A stretch of DNA of 64,000 nucleotides from Streptomyces tauricus (GCF_014650955.1 NZ_BMVY01000001.1:868001-932000), one strand, 5' to 3'. Positions 27,190 to 38,864 are shown, counted from the first letter of the stretch. Notes: generated by a model from the sequence alone, not told the origin. Program-made: numbers and translations.

Positions 27190-28414
27190 CGGCCGGTTGG
27201 ACGAAACGGGGACGGCCGACTCCCGAACGGGGACGGCCGGCGGGAGCGAAGCCGAAGAGGCAGCCGGAGACACAGTCGCAGGAGCGGCCGGAGGAGCAGC
27301 CGGAGCATCATCCGGAGCGGTGGACGAGGCGGCAGGCGAAGAGACGGTCGAGGGATCACGGGAAGAGCGGCCGAAGCGCGTCCGCCGCGGCCCGGGACCG
27401 TTCACCCTGCTCGTCCTGCCGGGGCTGGTCGCCCTGGTGGGGGTGGCCGGCTTCCTGGCCTACAACGGCGATCTCGCCGACGCCTGGCCGCAGGGCGGCG
27501 GCCCCGACCCGACCGCCACGACCGACGTCGACGCCGCATACATCCCCTGGCTCCGCAAGGCGGTCGCGGACTGCACGGTCGTCAAGCCGTCGGTACTGGC
27601 CGCCCAGATCGACCGGCTCTCCGGCTGGAACAACGACGCGGGAGCGCTGTCGGGCGAGAAGGGCATCGCCGCGTTCACGGACGCCGGGTGGAAGAAGTGG
27701 GGCAAGGACGACGACGGCAACGGCCGCTCCTCCCCCCGCGATCCGGCGGACGCCCTGATGGCGCTCGGCCGCCAGGACTGCTCCCTCGCCGAGAAGGTGA
27801 CCGACCTCAGGACCGAGGGGGTCGTCACGGGGGACCTGGTGGATCTCACTCTCGCCGCGTACGTGTCGGGTACGGATGCCGTGGTGAAGGCGGGCCGCGT
27901 ACCCGGTGACGCGGAGGCCTACATCACCGAGGTGAAGTCGCTGTCCTCGCGCTACGAGGCGGTCGACCGGGAGAGTTCCGGCGGCGCCGTCAACCAGGTG
28001 CCGGGTGCCGTACTGGCCGGGCCGGTCGGCGACCTCACCGTCACCTCGCCCTACGGATCACGCGAACACCCGCTGACCGGAGTGACGAAACTGCACACCG
28101 GGGTCGACTTCGCCTCGCCCCAGGGGGCGCAGGTCTCCGCCGCGTCGAAGGGCCAGGTCGTGTTCGCGGCGATGACGAAGGCGTACGGCAACCGCGTGGT
28201 GATCGACCACGGCACCATCGACGGCAAGCGGCTGCAGACGACGTACAGCCATCTGCTGGCCCTCCAGGTGTCCGTCGGCCAGGCGGTGGACGCCGGGACC
28301 CCGGTGGGGCTGGTCGGCTCGACCGGCCTGTCCACCGGCCCCCACCTGCACTTCGAGGTGATCCTCGACGGGTACTACACCGACCCCCTGCCGTGGCTCA
28401 GCCCCAGCACCTGA
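27182..28414 (+). CDS. Membrane-anchored M23 family metallopeptidase
   Basis: A 410-residue peptidoglycan hydrolase-type protein. Residues 1-70 are an acidic/Ala-rich cytoplasmic region, one transmembrane helix spans ~73-93 (TLLVLPGLVALVGVAGFLAY), and the rest is outside. The C-terminal LytM domain (about 275-400) has the zinc motifs HTGVDF and HLHFEV plus TSPYGSREHP. It would cut peptide cross-links in the wall. The start is GTG with GGGGGAG 7 nt upstream and overlaps a short leader frame. Confidence 0.87.
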   Translation: MIDGRLDETGTADSRTGTAGGSEAEEAAGDTVAGAAGGAAGASSGAVDEAAGEETVEGSREERPKRVRRGPGPFTLLVLPGLVALVGVAGFLAYNGDLADAWPQGGGPDPTATTDVDAAYIPWLRKAVADCTVVKPSVLAAQIDRLSGWNNDAGALSGEKGIAAFTDAGWKKWGKDDDGNGRSSPRDPADALMALGRQDCSLAEKVTDLRTEGVVTGDLVDLTLAAYVSGTDAVVKAGRVPGDAEAYITEVKSLSSRYEAVDRESSGGAVNQVPGAVLAGPVGDLTVTSPYGSREHPLTGVTKLHTGVDFASPQGAQVSAASKGQVVFAAMTKAYGNRVVIDHGTIDGKRLQTTYSHLLALQVSVGQAVDAGTPVGLVGSTGLSTGPHLHFEVILDGYYTDPLPWLSPST

Positions 28415-28448
28415 CCCGGACGGTTCCGGCGGCGGGCGCCCCCGCGCC

Positions 28449-30793
<2,345 letters not shown>

Positions 30794-30822
30794 TGTCCCG
30801 CCGCAGCGGCACGAAGCACTGA

Positions 30823-30878
30823 GATGGGCGGGCCCGGCGCTGATGGCGCCGGGACCGCCCATCGGTCTGTTCAGACCG
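30823..30878. terminator. Tandem terminators after argG
   Basis: The first hairpin has an 18-bp stem with one mismatch (arms 30823-30840 and 30846-30863, loop TGATG). The second is CGGTCTG (30863-30869) with CAGACCG (30872-30878) followed by GTTTT, one of the few hairpins in this window with a T-tract. Together they should stop argG transcription and also transcripts of the convergent gene. Confidence 0.8.
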
Positions 30879-30943
30879 GTTTTCCCCGCTCAGCACCCCG
30901 GTCGGCAACCGGATCGGCAGCCCGTGCACCGGCCTGCGCCTGC

Positions 30944-32062
30944 TCAGAGACCCGGCTCGGTGATCCGTACGCGGTCACTGTCACCGTCCGACAGGAACGC
31001 GGCCAGCGCCTGTCCCTCCTCGGCCACGGAGGTGCGGTCGGCCCGGGAGAGACCGTGCAACGGGGTCACCGTCACGGTGTCGTCCTTGGCGACCGTCCAG
31101 GACGCGGCGACCCGGCCGTCGACCAGGACGACCCGCTCACCGGCGACCGACAGACCCCGGTGTGCGTCGTCGATGATCCGGCCGCGGTCGTGGTACCCGA
31201 GGACCGCGTTGTCGAACGCCGGCAGGAACCGTACCGGCGCCGGCGTGTCCGGATCGGGACGAGGTGCGCCGGGCAGGTCCAGCAGCTCCCGGCCCCGTTC
31301 GTCACGGAAGGCGACGAGCTCCCCGCGTGCCCGTACCGCGGTGATCGCGGCCGGCAGACCCGCCAGGCCGCACCAGGCGCGCAGGTCGGCCGACGCGGCG
31401 GGTCCGAACGCGGCCAGATAGCGCAGGACCAGCGCCTGCCCCACCGGATCGGAGCCGTTCTCGGCCGGTGGATCGACCTCGCGCCCCAGCCAGTCGGAGA
31501 GCATGACATTGCGTACTCCCGCCCGCGTACGCCAGAGCCCGCGCGGCGGCATCTGCGCCATGGGGACGAGGGCGGCGATCAGCATCTCGCCGAGTGGCCG
31601 CGGTCCCGGTTCCGGCCAACGTCCGGTGACGGCCCGCGCGAGTTCGGTCATCGTGCGGGGCTCCCCGTCGGCCATGACGGCCCGGCCCGCCGCCGCGAGC
31701 TCGTCGAGGTCCACCCCGGACAGCTCGCGGCGGTAGGTCCCGAGCACCCGTTGGCGCAGCATGGCCGTGTGGCGGCCCCGCCAGGCCAGCACGTCGTCGG
31801 CGGTGACCAGGTGGACGGTCCGGCGCATGAGGTGGGTGCGCACCACCTTCCGCCCGGTCAGCAGGTCCGACAGCGCCGACGGGTCGAACGCGGACAGCCT
31901 GGACCAGAGCCCGACGAACGGTTCCTGCGGCTCCTGCGCCTGCAGACCGCCGAGGTGGGCGACCGCGTCGAGGGCAGGCAGCTCGGCGCGGTCGAGCAGC
32001 AGCTGCCGGGCCAGCGTCGCGCGGTTGAGCGCCCGGGTGCCGAGAACGGTCGAAGTGCCCAC
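30944..32062 (-). CDS. Winged-helix DNA-binding domain protein (HTH_42/AlkZ-like)
   Basis: A 372-residue member of the HTH_42 family related to AlkZ/YcaQ DNA glycosylases. Motifs are HLGGLQAQEPQEPFVGLWSRL, VRTHLMRRTVHLVTADD, LRYLAAFGPAASADLRAW and VRFLPAFDNAVLGYHDRGRI. It is 3 nt downstream of the DinB-type gene and surely co-transcribed. The exact catalytic QxQ/QxD pair of AlkZ is not obvious, so activity is uncertain; many relatives are unstudied. Confidence 0.8.
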   Translation of the reverse strand: MGTSTVLGTRALNRATLARQLLLDRAELPALDAVAHLGGLQAQEPQEPFVGLWSRLSAFDPSALSDLLTGRKVVRTHLMRRTVHLVTADDVLAWRGRHTAMLRQRVLGTYRRELSGVDLDELAAAGRAVMADGEPRTMTELARAVTGRWPEPGPRPLGEMLIAALVPMAQMPPRGLWRTRAGVRNVMLSDWLGREVDPPAENGSDPVGQALVLRYLAAFGPAASADLRAWCGLAGLPAAITAVRARGELVAFRDERGRELLDLPGAPRPDPDTPAPVRFLPAFDNAVLGYHDRGRIIDDAHRGLSVAGERVVLVDGRVAASWTVAKDDTVTVTPLHGLSRADRTSVAEEGQALAAFLSDGDSDRVRITEPGL

Positions 32063-32065
32063 CGG

Positions 32066-32656
32066 TCAGGTCGACTTCCGGCCGTCGAGCGACTCGCGCA
32101 GGATGTCCGCGTGGCCGGCGTGCTGGGCGGTCTCCGCGATGACGTGCATCAGCACCCGGCGGGCGCTGCGCACCGCCCCCGGCTCGTTCCAGGGCGCCTC
32201 GGGCAGCGGATGCGCCACGGACAGGTCGGGCAGATTCGCGACGACCTCCTCGGTCCTGGCGGCCACCTGCTCGTACCGTTCGACGATCGCGGCCAGCGTC
32301 TCGCCGGGCAGCATCCGGAAGTTGTTCTGGTGGTCGATCGCCCACTGCGGGAACTCGCGGGCGGTACCGGACTCGAGGTCGGCCCAGGTGACGCCGTCCG
32401 GGAGGTCGTAGTTCGTCGCCGACGGGCCCTCGACCACGAAGCGCAGCCAGCCCTCCTCGACGGCCGCGACATGCTTGATCAGCCCGGCCAGGGACAGGGT
32501 GCTGACCGTCGGGCTCTGGCCGGCCTGTTCGTCGCTGAGATCGCGTGTCGTGGCCGTCAGGGCGGACCGGGCGGTCGCGAGTTCGGCGAGCAGGTCGGTG
32601 CGCTCGGGGTCGAGGGCGGGCCGGAGGGTGGTCGTGGTGGTCACGTCGTCGGTCAT
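32066..32656 (-). CDS. DinB family protein (DUF664-like)
   Basis: A 196-residue four-helix-bundle protein. Recognisable parts are TDLLAELATARSALTATTRDLSDEQAG, LSLAGLIKHVAAVEEGWLRF and LMHVIAETAQHAGHADILRE, which place three metal-ligand histidines as in DinB/bacillithiol-transferase-type proteins. The ATG at 32656 has AAGGA upstream; an in-frame GTG at 32689 is less likely. It is divergent from the WYL regulator and followed by the winged-helix gene. Confidence 0.87.
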   Translation of the reverse strand: MTDDVTTTTTLRPALDPERTDLLAELATARSALTATTRDLSDEQAGQSPTVSTLSLAGLIKHVAAVEEGWLRFVVEGPSATNYDLPDGVTWADLESGTAREFPQWAIDHQNNFRMLPGETLAAIVERYEQVAARTEEVVANLPDLSVAHPLPEAPWNEPGAVRSARRVLMHVIAETAQHAGHADILRESLDGRKST

Positions 32657-32750
32657 GGTGATCGGGTCCTTCTTCTCGTCGTCGGTCACAAGAAGACAAT
32701 CTCAGGAGAAGCGGTCAGGGTGTGTCCGCTACTCCGTGCACCATGGAGCC

Positions 32751-33803
32751 ATGCCGAAAACATCAGCGCGACTGCTGTCCCTCCTCTCGCTGCTCCAGGC
32801 GCGCCGGGACTGGCCCGGGGCGCTGCTGGCCGAGCGGCTGGACATCAGCCCGCGCACCGTGCGCCGCGATGTCGACCGCCTGCGCGAACTCGGCTACCCC
32901 ATCGTCGCCTTCAAGGGGCCGGACGGCGGGTACCGCCTCGACGCCGGTACGGAGTTGCCGCCGCTGCTGTTCGACGACGAGCAGGCCGTGGCCCTCGCCG
33001 TCGCGCTCCAGATCGCGACCGCGTCCGGTGCCGGTATCGGGGAGGCGGCGGTGCGCGCGCTGGCCACCGTCCGGCAGGTCATGCCCGCGCGGCTGCGCCA
33101 CCGGATCGACACCCTTCAGGTCACCGCCGTCGAGCGGCCCACGTCCCGGCAGGCGCCGCAGGTCGACAGCGGCGTGCTGCTGACGCTGGGGGCCGCCGTC
33201 CACGCCTGCGAGGTACTGCGCTTCGACTACGCCCCGGCGTCTCCGGCGGCCTCGGCGGATGCCGCGGCCTCGATATCTGCCTCCGCCTCCGCATCCTCAT
33301 CAGGAGGTGGCGGCGACGGGCTCCCCCTGGCTCCACCACGCAGGGTCGAGCCGCACCACCTCGTCACCTGGGGTGGACGCTGGTATCTCGTCGCCTGGGA
33401 CCTGGACCGCGAGGACTGGCGGACCTTCCGCGCCGACCGGATCACCCCGCGCATCCCGGCAGGCCCCCGCTTCGTCCCGCGCGAGCTCCCCGGCGGTGAC
33501 GTGGCCACTTTCGTGGCCGCCAAATTCCGGGGCGCCGACGGCTCCGGCGACTGGCCCTGCCGCGGCGAGGTGATCCTCGCCAAGCCCGCCTCCAGCGTGG
33601 CCCAGTACGCACATGACGGAGTCGTCGAGGCTCTCGGACCGGAGCGTTGCCGGCTCACTCTGGGCTCGTGGTCCTGGGTCGGCCTGGCCGCCTCCATCGG
33701 CCGGTTCGACGCCGGCATCGAGGTCGTCGGCCCGGCCGAACTCAAGGACGCCTTCGCCCAGTTGGCCCGCCGCTACACCGATGCCACACCCGACGGGGTC
33801 TAG
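32751..33803 (+). CDS. WYL domain transcriptional regulator (YafY-like)
   Basis: A 350-residue regulator. The N-terminal HTH_11 spans ~1-55 (LLSLLQARRDWPGALLAERL, then SPRTVRRDVDRLRELGYP), followed by the WYL domain with GGRWYLVAWDLDREDWRTFRADRI. A Ser/Ala-rich insertion of ~25 residues interrupts the WYL domain near residue 165-190 and is probably a surface loop expanded by slippage. Divergent orientation suggests it regulates the DinB/winged-helix pair. Confidence 0.87.
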   Translation: MPKTSARLLSLLSLLQARRDWPGALLAERLDISPRTVRRDVDRLRELGYPIVAFKGPDGGYRLDAGTELPPLLFDDEQAVALAVALQIATASGAGIGEAAVRALATVRQVMPARLRHRIDTLQVTAVERPTSRQAPQVDSGVLLTLGAAVHACEVLRFDYAPASPAASADAAASISASASASSSGGGGDGLPLAPPRRVEPHHLVTWGGRWYLVAWDLDREDWRTFRADRITPRIPAGPRFVPRELPGGDVATFVAAKFRGADGSGDWPCRGEVILAKPASSVAQYAHDGVVEALGPERCRLTLGSWSWVGLAASIGRFDAGIEVVGPAELKDAFAQLARRYTDATPDGV

Positions 33804-33946
33804 CCAGTAGCTGTGCCGGAGGCCGAACCGGGGCCAAGTGATGCGGCATCAAGCCAAAGTGACCCGAGTGCGGTCGGCTGCCTTCCGGGATCGGTGCGGC
33901 GCTCATATCCTCGTGCGCCAATGATCGCCGGCGGTGAGGGGCAGCG

Positions 33947-35716
33947 ATGAGCGGGACCACTCGAAGAACGTTCCTCGGCACGTCCGCGGCCGTGGCCGGC
34001 GCCGGCGGTGCCGTCCTCGGAACACCCCGGCCGGCCATGGCGCGGAGCGGTGTCGCCCCGCAGACGGTGGCCGTGCTCGGCGGAGGCGTCGCCGGGCTCA
34101 CGGCCGCGCACGAACTGGCCGAACGCGGCTTCCGGGTCACGGTCTACGAACGCAAGGCGCTGGGCGGCAAGGCCCGCAGCATGGACGTACCGGACAGCGG
34201 TACGGGCGGGCGCGGCCCCCTGCCCGGCGAGCACGGCTTCCGCTTCATCCCGGGCATCTATCACAACCTGCCCGACACCATGCGCCGCATCCCCTTCCCC
34301 GGCAACGCCAACGGCGTCCATGACAACCTCGTCGCTCCCAAGGAGATGCTGTTCGCCCGCTCGGGCGGTCGCGAGGACATCCGGATCCCCCTCCTCTGGC
34401 CCGGCAACACCCCCGCCGAACTCACCCCCGACGAGATCCGCCGCGCCCTCGTCTCGGTCCTGGACACCGCCTTCAACCTCCCCCTGCACGAGGCCCTCTA
34501 CTTCGCCAACCGCTTCCTCGTCTTCCTCACCAGCTGCGACGAACGCCGCGACCAGGACTGGGAGCGGACTCCGTGGTGGGAGTTCGTACGCGCCGCCCGG
34601 ATGTCGTACGACTACCAGCGCATCCTCGCCGTCGGCATCACCCGCAACATCGTGGCCACCAAGGCGGAGGAGGCCAGCACCCGTACGGTCGGCTCCGTGC
34701 TGGAGGCCTTCGCCTTCAACCTCCTCGGGCGGGGCGCGGACGGCCCGCTGGACCGCATCCTGAACGCGCCCACCAACGAGGCATGGATCGACCCCTGGGT
34801 GACGTACCTGAAGTCGCTCGGGGTGGAGTTCGAGATCGGCTGGACCGTACTGAACCTGCCCCTGGACGCGGGCCGGATCGCCGGGGCGGTCGTCGAGGAC
34901 GCGGAGGGTGCCCGCCGTACCGTCACCGCCGACCACTACATCTCCGCCATGCCGGTCGAGCACGCCCGCCGCACCTGGAACTCCGCGGTACGCGCCGCGG
35001 ATCCCCAGCTCGCGGAGTGCGATCTGCTGGAGACGGACTGGATGACGGGCATCCAGTTCTATCTGACGGAACGTACGCCGATCATCCACGGCCACCTCGA
35101 CCTCATCGACTCCCCCTGGTCGCTGACCGCCATCGCCCAGGCCCAGCACTGGCCGGGCCATGACTTCCCCGCCGACTTCGGGGACGGCACGGTCGCGGAC
35201 TGTCTGTCCGTGGACGTCTCCGAATGGGACCGGCCGGGCATTCTGTACGGCAGGACGGCCAAGCAGTGCACCCGCGCGGAGGTCGCCCGTGAGGTGTGGG
35301 CGCAGTTGAAGGCCTCCCTCAACGACAGCGGCCGTACGGTCCTCAAGGACTCCGCGCTGCACTCCTGGTTCCTCGACCCGGCCGTCGACGGCCTCGGCAC
35401 CCCGAACCCGGTCAACGACGAACAGTTGCTCATCCACCCCACGGGGACCTTCCACCACCGTCCGAAGTCCGCCACGAAGATCCCCAACCTCTTCCTGGCC
35501 GGCGACTACGTGGCCGTGCCCATCGATCTGGCCACCATGGAGGGCGCCAACACCTCCGCCCGGCAGGCCGTCAACGCCCTGCTGGACCGCGTCGGTTCGG
35601 CCGCCGAGCGCTGCACCGTCACCCCGCTGTACCGGGCCCCCGAGCTGGAGGCGCTCAAACGCCACGACCGCACCCGCCACCTCCTCCGGCTGCCGAACCT
35701 CTTCGACCTGGGCTGA
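33947..35716 (+). CDS. Tat-exported FAD oxidoreductase, hydroxysqualene-dehydroxylase-like
   Basis: A 589-residue flavoprotein of the amine-oxidase/HpnE group. The N-terminus is a twin-arginine signal (TTRRTFLGTSAAVAGAGG). The FAD motif VAVLGGGVAGLTAAHELAERG and YERKALGGKARS follow, then GEHGFRFIPGIYHNLPDTM, characteristic of this subfamily; NLFLAGDYVAVPIDLATMEGA closes the FAD site. GAGGGGCAGCG precedes the ATG. Similar proteins are labelled hydroxysqualene dehydroxylase, but no hopanoid genes are in this window. Confidence 0.83.
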   Translation: MSGTTRRTFLGTSAAVAGAGGAVLGTPRPAMARSGVAPQTVAVLGGGVAGLTAAHELAERGFRVTVYERKALGGKARSMDVPDSGTGGRGPLPGEHGFRFIPGIYHNLPDTMRRIPFPGNANGVHDNLVAPKEMLFARSGGREDIRIPLLWPGNTPAELTPDEIRRALVSVLDTAFNLPLHEALYFANRFLVFLTSCDERRDQDWERTPWWEFVRAARMSYDYQRILAVGITRNIVATKAEEASTRTVGSVLEAFAFNLLGRGADGPLDRILNAPTNEAWIDPWVTYLKSLGVEFEIGWTVLNLPLDAGRIAGAVVEDAEGARRTVTADHYISAMPVEHARRTWNSAVRAADPQLAECDLLETDWMTGIQFYLTERTPIIHGHLDLIDSPWSLTAIAQAQHWPGHDFPADFGDGTVADCLSVDVSEWDRPGILYGRTAKQCTRAEVAREVWAQLKASLNDSGRTVLKDSALHSWFLDPAVDGLGTPNPVNDEQLLIHPTGTFHHRPKSATKIPNLFLAGDYVAVPIDLATMEGANTSARQAVNALLDRVGSAAERCTVTPLYRAPELEALKRHDRTRHLLRLPNLFDLG

Positions 35717-35782
35717 CCCCGTCGGTCTTACGGACCGGTGACGTGGTGCGCGTACCCCTGCTCCAGGGCATGGGCGCGGACC

Positions 35783-35795
35783 TAGGGTTCGGCGC
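35783..35795 (+). promoter_or_regulatory. -10 element TAGGGT, 7 nt before the epimerase ATG
   Basis: TAGGGT (35783-35788) plus seven bases leads directly to the ATG at 35796, with no ribosome site. Leaderless mRNA is predicted. Confidence 0.6.
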
Positions 35796-36809
35796 ATGCG
35801 TGTACTGGTCACCGGCGGTGCCGGGTTCATCGGGTCCCATGTCGTCGAGGCGCTGCGGGCGGGCGGGCACGACCCCGTGGTGTTCGACGTACGAGGCGAG
35901 GCGGCCGGTGACGTCCGCGACCGCGGCGCGGTGTCGTCGGCGCTCGCCGGGGTCGACGCGGTCTGTCACCAGGCGGCGATGGTCGGCCTGGGCAAGGGGG
36001 TCGCCGACGCGGCCGAGTACGTGTCGCACAACGACCTCGGTACCGCCGTGCTCCTGGCGGCGATGGCCGGGGCCGGGGTGCGGCGGCTCGTCCTGGCCGG
36101 GTCGATGGTCGTGTACGGGGAGGGCCGGTACTCCTGTGCGCGGCACGGCCGGGTACGCCCCGGCCCGCGGTCGGCCGCCGATCTGACGGCGGGGCGGTTC
36201 GAGCCGCGGTGCCCGTCCTGCGACGCGGACCTGGTGCCCGGTCTCGTCGGCGAGGACGCCCCCGCCGACCCCCGCAACGTCTACGCGACGACCAAGCTCG
36301 CGCAGGAGCACCTGGCCGCCGCGTGGGCGCGGTCGACGGACGGTACGGCGGTCTCGCTGCGGTACCACAACGTCTACGGGCCCGGGATGCCGCGTGACAC
36401 CCCGTACGCGGGTGTGGCGTCCTTCTTCCGTTCCGCGCTGGCGCGCGGCGAGGCCCCCCGTGTCTTCGAGGACGGCGGTCAGCGACGGGACTTCGTCCAC
36501 GTACGGGATGTGGCGGCGGCCAATGTGACGGCGCTGGAAGCGGAAGTGGAAGGGGATACGGCAGGCGGCGCGTTGACGGCGTACAACGTCGGGAGCGGGG
36601 AGCCGCAGACGGTCGGCGGGATGGCGCGGGCGCTGGCCGCCGCGTACGGCGGGCCCGATCCGGTGGTGACCGGCGAGTTCCGGCTGGGGGACGTACGGCA
36701 CATCACCGCGGACTCGTCCCGGCTGCGGGCCGAACTGGGCTGGCGGCCCGAGGTCGGATTCGCGAAGGGGATGCGGGAGTTCGCGGTGGCGCGTCTGCGT
36801 GGTGAGTGA
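35796..36809 (+). CDS. NAD-dependent epimerase/dehydratase with Cys-rich insertion
   Basis: A 337-residue extended SDR enzyme. TGGAGFIGSHVVEAL is the NAD-binding motif, and the active-site YxxxK is VYATTKLAQEH. Between the serine strand (LAGSMVVYGEG) and the YxxxK lies a ~45-residue insertion with YSCARHG and then RCPSCDADL, i.e. three cysteines and a histidine that could bind zinc. Sugar-nucleotide epimerases lack this. It lies beside a two-component system and a glycosyltransferase operon and may supply a modified sugar. Confidence 0.85.
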   Translation: MRVLVTGGAGFIGSHVVEALRAGGHDPVVFDVRGEAAGDVRDRGAVSSALAGVDAVCHQAAMVGLGKGVADAAEYVSHNDLGTAVLLAAMAGAGVRRLVLAGSMVVYGEGRYSCARHGRVRPGPRSAADLTAGRFEPRCPSCDADLVPGLVGEDAPADPRNVYATTKLAQEHLAAAWARSTDGTAVSLRYHNVYGPGMPRDTPYAGVASFFRSALARGEAPRVFEDGGQRRDFVHVRDVAAANVTALEAEVEGDTAGGALTAYNVGSGEPQTVGGMARALAAAYGGPDPVVTGEFRLGDVRHITADSSRLRAELGWRPEVGFAKGMREFAVARLRGE

Positions 36810-36856
36810 GCCGGCCGTTCAAGTGGCCGGTGGGCCGGGCGGGTCGAAGTCCGCTC

Positions 36857-37972
36857 TCACCCTCCGGCCGCCGCGGGCAGAGTCACCTCGAAGCGGCAGC
36901 CGCCGGAGATGTTGCGGACGGTGGCGCGGCCCTGGTGGGCCTCGACGATGCCCTGGACGATGGCGAGTCCGAGGCCGGCTCCGGCCGGGGGCGTGCGGGC
37001 GTCGGAGCCTCGCCAGCCCGTGTCGAAGACGCGCGGGAGGTCCTGTTCGGGGATGCCGCCGCAGCCGTCGCTGACGGACAGGACGACACCGTCGGCCGAG
37101 CGGGAGGCGGCCACCGCGACCGTGCCGTCGGCCGGGGTGCGCCGGATCGCGTTGACCAGGAGGTTGCCGAGGACCCGGCTCATCTCCTTGCCGTCCACCT
37201 CGACCGGCACCGGCTCGACGAGGTCGCCCACCAGCCGTACGCCGTGCCGGCGGGCGAGCGGGTCCGCTCCGGCGAGGGCGTCACTGACCAGGTCGTACAG
37301 CGACATACGGGACAGGGACAGCGCGAGTGTCCCGGCGTGGATGCGGGACAGTTCGAAGAGGTCGCCGACCATGTCGTTGAGATGGTCGACCTCGGTACGG
37401 ATCTGGCGCAGATAGCGCTGGGGGTCGTCGGCCACGCCGTCCTCCAGCGCCTCCGACATCGCGCGCAGCCCGGCGAGCGGGGTGCGCAGGTCGTGGGAGA
37501 TCCAGGCGACGAGTTCACGGCGGGAGGACTCCAGGGCGCGCTCACGCATCCGGGACTCGGCGAGTCTGGCGCTGGTCGCCGCCAACTCACGGCTGACCGC
37601 GGCCAGTTCGGCGGTCGCCGGGGCGCCGGGCGCGGTGAAGTCACCGCCGTCGCCGAACGAACGGGCGGCCACGACCAGTTCGCGGCTGCGGGCGACGACC
37701 CACCGGCCGAGCAGCAGCGCGGTGACCATGGAGACGACGGCCGCCATCGCGACGACCGTGGTGACCACGCTCAGATCGTGCGCGGACAGGAACATCGCCT
37801 GCGCCACGGCCAGCGTTCCGGCGAGCATCGCGGTCACCGCCACGGCGGCCACCACGGCGAGGGACACGGTGAGCGAACGGCGTCGGATCAGCCGCAGCGC
37901 ACCCGCTCCGGCCAGCCCCGCGGCAGCGGCGCCCGCGAAGGCGTACAGGGCGATCAGCAGCATGTCACCCAT
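36857..37972 (-). CDS. Sensor histidine kinase
   Basis: A 371-residue membrane kinase. Three hydrophobic segments lie at about 4-28, 34-56 and 69-90, followed by a HAMP-like linker. The H-box WISHDLRTPLAGLRA puts the phosphorylated histidine at 160; LGNLLVNAI is the N-box, VSDGCGGIPEQDLPRVFDTGWRG the G1/F boxes and GAGLGLAIVQGIVEAHQG the G2 box. There is no large extracellular sensor. It overlaps the response regulator by 8 nt and is translated second. Confidence 0.92.
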   Translation of the reverse strand: MGDMLLIALYAFAGAAAAGLAGAGALRLIRRRSLTVSLAVVAAVAVTAMLAGTLAVAQAMFLSAHDLSVVTTVVAMAAVVSMVTALLLGRWVVARSRELVVAARSFGDGGDFTAPGAPATAELAAVSRELAATSARLAESRMRERALESSRRELVAWISHDLRTPLAGLRAMSEALEDGVADDPQRYLRQIRTEVDHLNDMVGDLFELSRIHAGTLALSLSRMSLYDLVSDALAGADPLARRHGVRLVGDLVEPVPVEVDGKEMSRVLGNLLVNAIRRTPADGTVAVAASRSADGVVLSVSDGCGGIPEQDLPRVFDTGWRGSDARTPPAGAGLGLAIVQGIVEAHQGRATVRNISGGCRFEVTLPAAAGG

Positions 37973-38864
37973 GATCGGCTCCTGTCCGGTCGGCGTCGGG
38001 GGCGTCGCCCGTGGGGTCGAAGCGGTAGCCGACGCCCCATACGGTCTGGATCAGCCGGGGCCGCGCGGGATCGTCCTCGACCTTGCCGCGCAGCCGCCGG
38101 ACGTGGACGGTCACGGTCGACAGGTCCCCGAAGTCCCACCCCCACACCTCGCGCATCAGATCCTCCCGGGCGAACGCGCGGCCCGGATGGCGCAGCAGGA
38201 AGGACAGCAGGTCGAACTCCCGCAGGGTGAGGGCGAGTTCCGTGCCCTGTTTGGTGGCGCGGCGCGCGGCGGGATCGACGGTCAGCCCGGCCGCACCCAT
38301 TGGCCGCGCGGCGACGGCGGGCCGGGTGCGGCGCAGCACCGACTCGACCCGCAGCACCAGTTCGCGCGGGCTGAACGGTTTGGTGACGTAGTCGTCCGCG
38401 CCCACTTCGAGGCCCATGATGCGGTCGTCCTCGTCGCCCCGGGCGGTGAGCATGATGACGGGCACCGGTCCGCGGTCGCGCAGCCGTCGGCACACCTCCA
38501 GGCCGTCCATGCCGGGCAGCATCAGGTCCAGGACCACGAGGTCGGGCCACCGCGCGGCGGCGCGCGCGAGGGCGTCGGGGCCGTCACCGGCCCGGTCGAC
38601 GCGGTATCCGGCGCGGCCGAGGTATCCGGAGACGACCTCGGCGACGGTGGGGTCGTCGTCGACCACCAGGATCCGGGCGCCGCCGGCGGAACGGGATGCC
38701 GCGTGCGGGTCGGCATCGGCATGAGGCGCGGCCTGCGGGGCCGCGTGTGCGGCGGCCTCAGAGGTTGCCGCCTGAGAGGTGGCGGCCTGAGGCGTGGCGG
38801 TCTGTGAGGTGGCGGCCCGCGGGGTGGTGCGAGAAGCCGGGGTCGGTTCGTGCGGCTGGTGCAT
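37965..38864 (-). CDS. OmpR-family response regulator
   Basis: A 299-residue regulator. The receiver domain (63-175) has D113 in VVLDLMLPGMDG and the conserved lysine in DDYVTKPFSPREL; the winged-helix domain (195-290) has LTLREFDLLSFLLRHPGRAF and VTVHVRRLRGKVEDDP. The first ~60 residues are a repetitive Ala/Ser/Thr/Gln-rich tail (AATSQ, AATPQ-like units) encoded by ~15-bp repeats, unusual for this family. It is the first gene of the pair and divergent from the glycosyltransferase operon, a likely target. Confidence 0.92.
   Translation of the reverse strand: MHQPHEPTPASRTTPRAATSQTATPQAATSQAATSEAAAHAAPQAAPHADADPHAASRSAGGARILVVDDDPTVAEVVSGYLGRAGYRVDRAGDGPDALARAAARWPDLVVLDLMLPGMDGLEVCRRLRDRGPVPVIMLTARGDEDDRIMGLEVGADDYVTKPFSPRELVLRVESVLRRTRPAVAARPMGAAGLTVDPAARRATKQGTELALTLREFDLLSFLLRHPGRAFAREDLMREVWGWDFGDLSTVTVHVRRLRGKVEDDPARPRLIQTVWGVGYRFDPTGDAPDADRTGADHG

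Noticed and set aside
27121..27190. Frameshift error joining the 22-codon frame to the M23 gene
   Set aside because: The M23 GTG has its own good ribosome site and the leader adds no recognisable domain; a frameshift cannot be excluded but is not needed.
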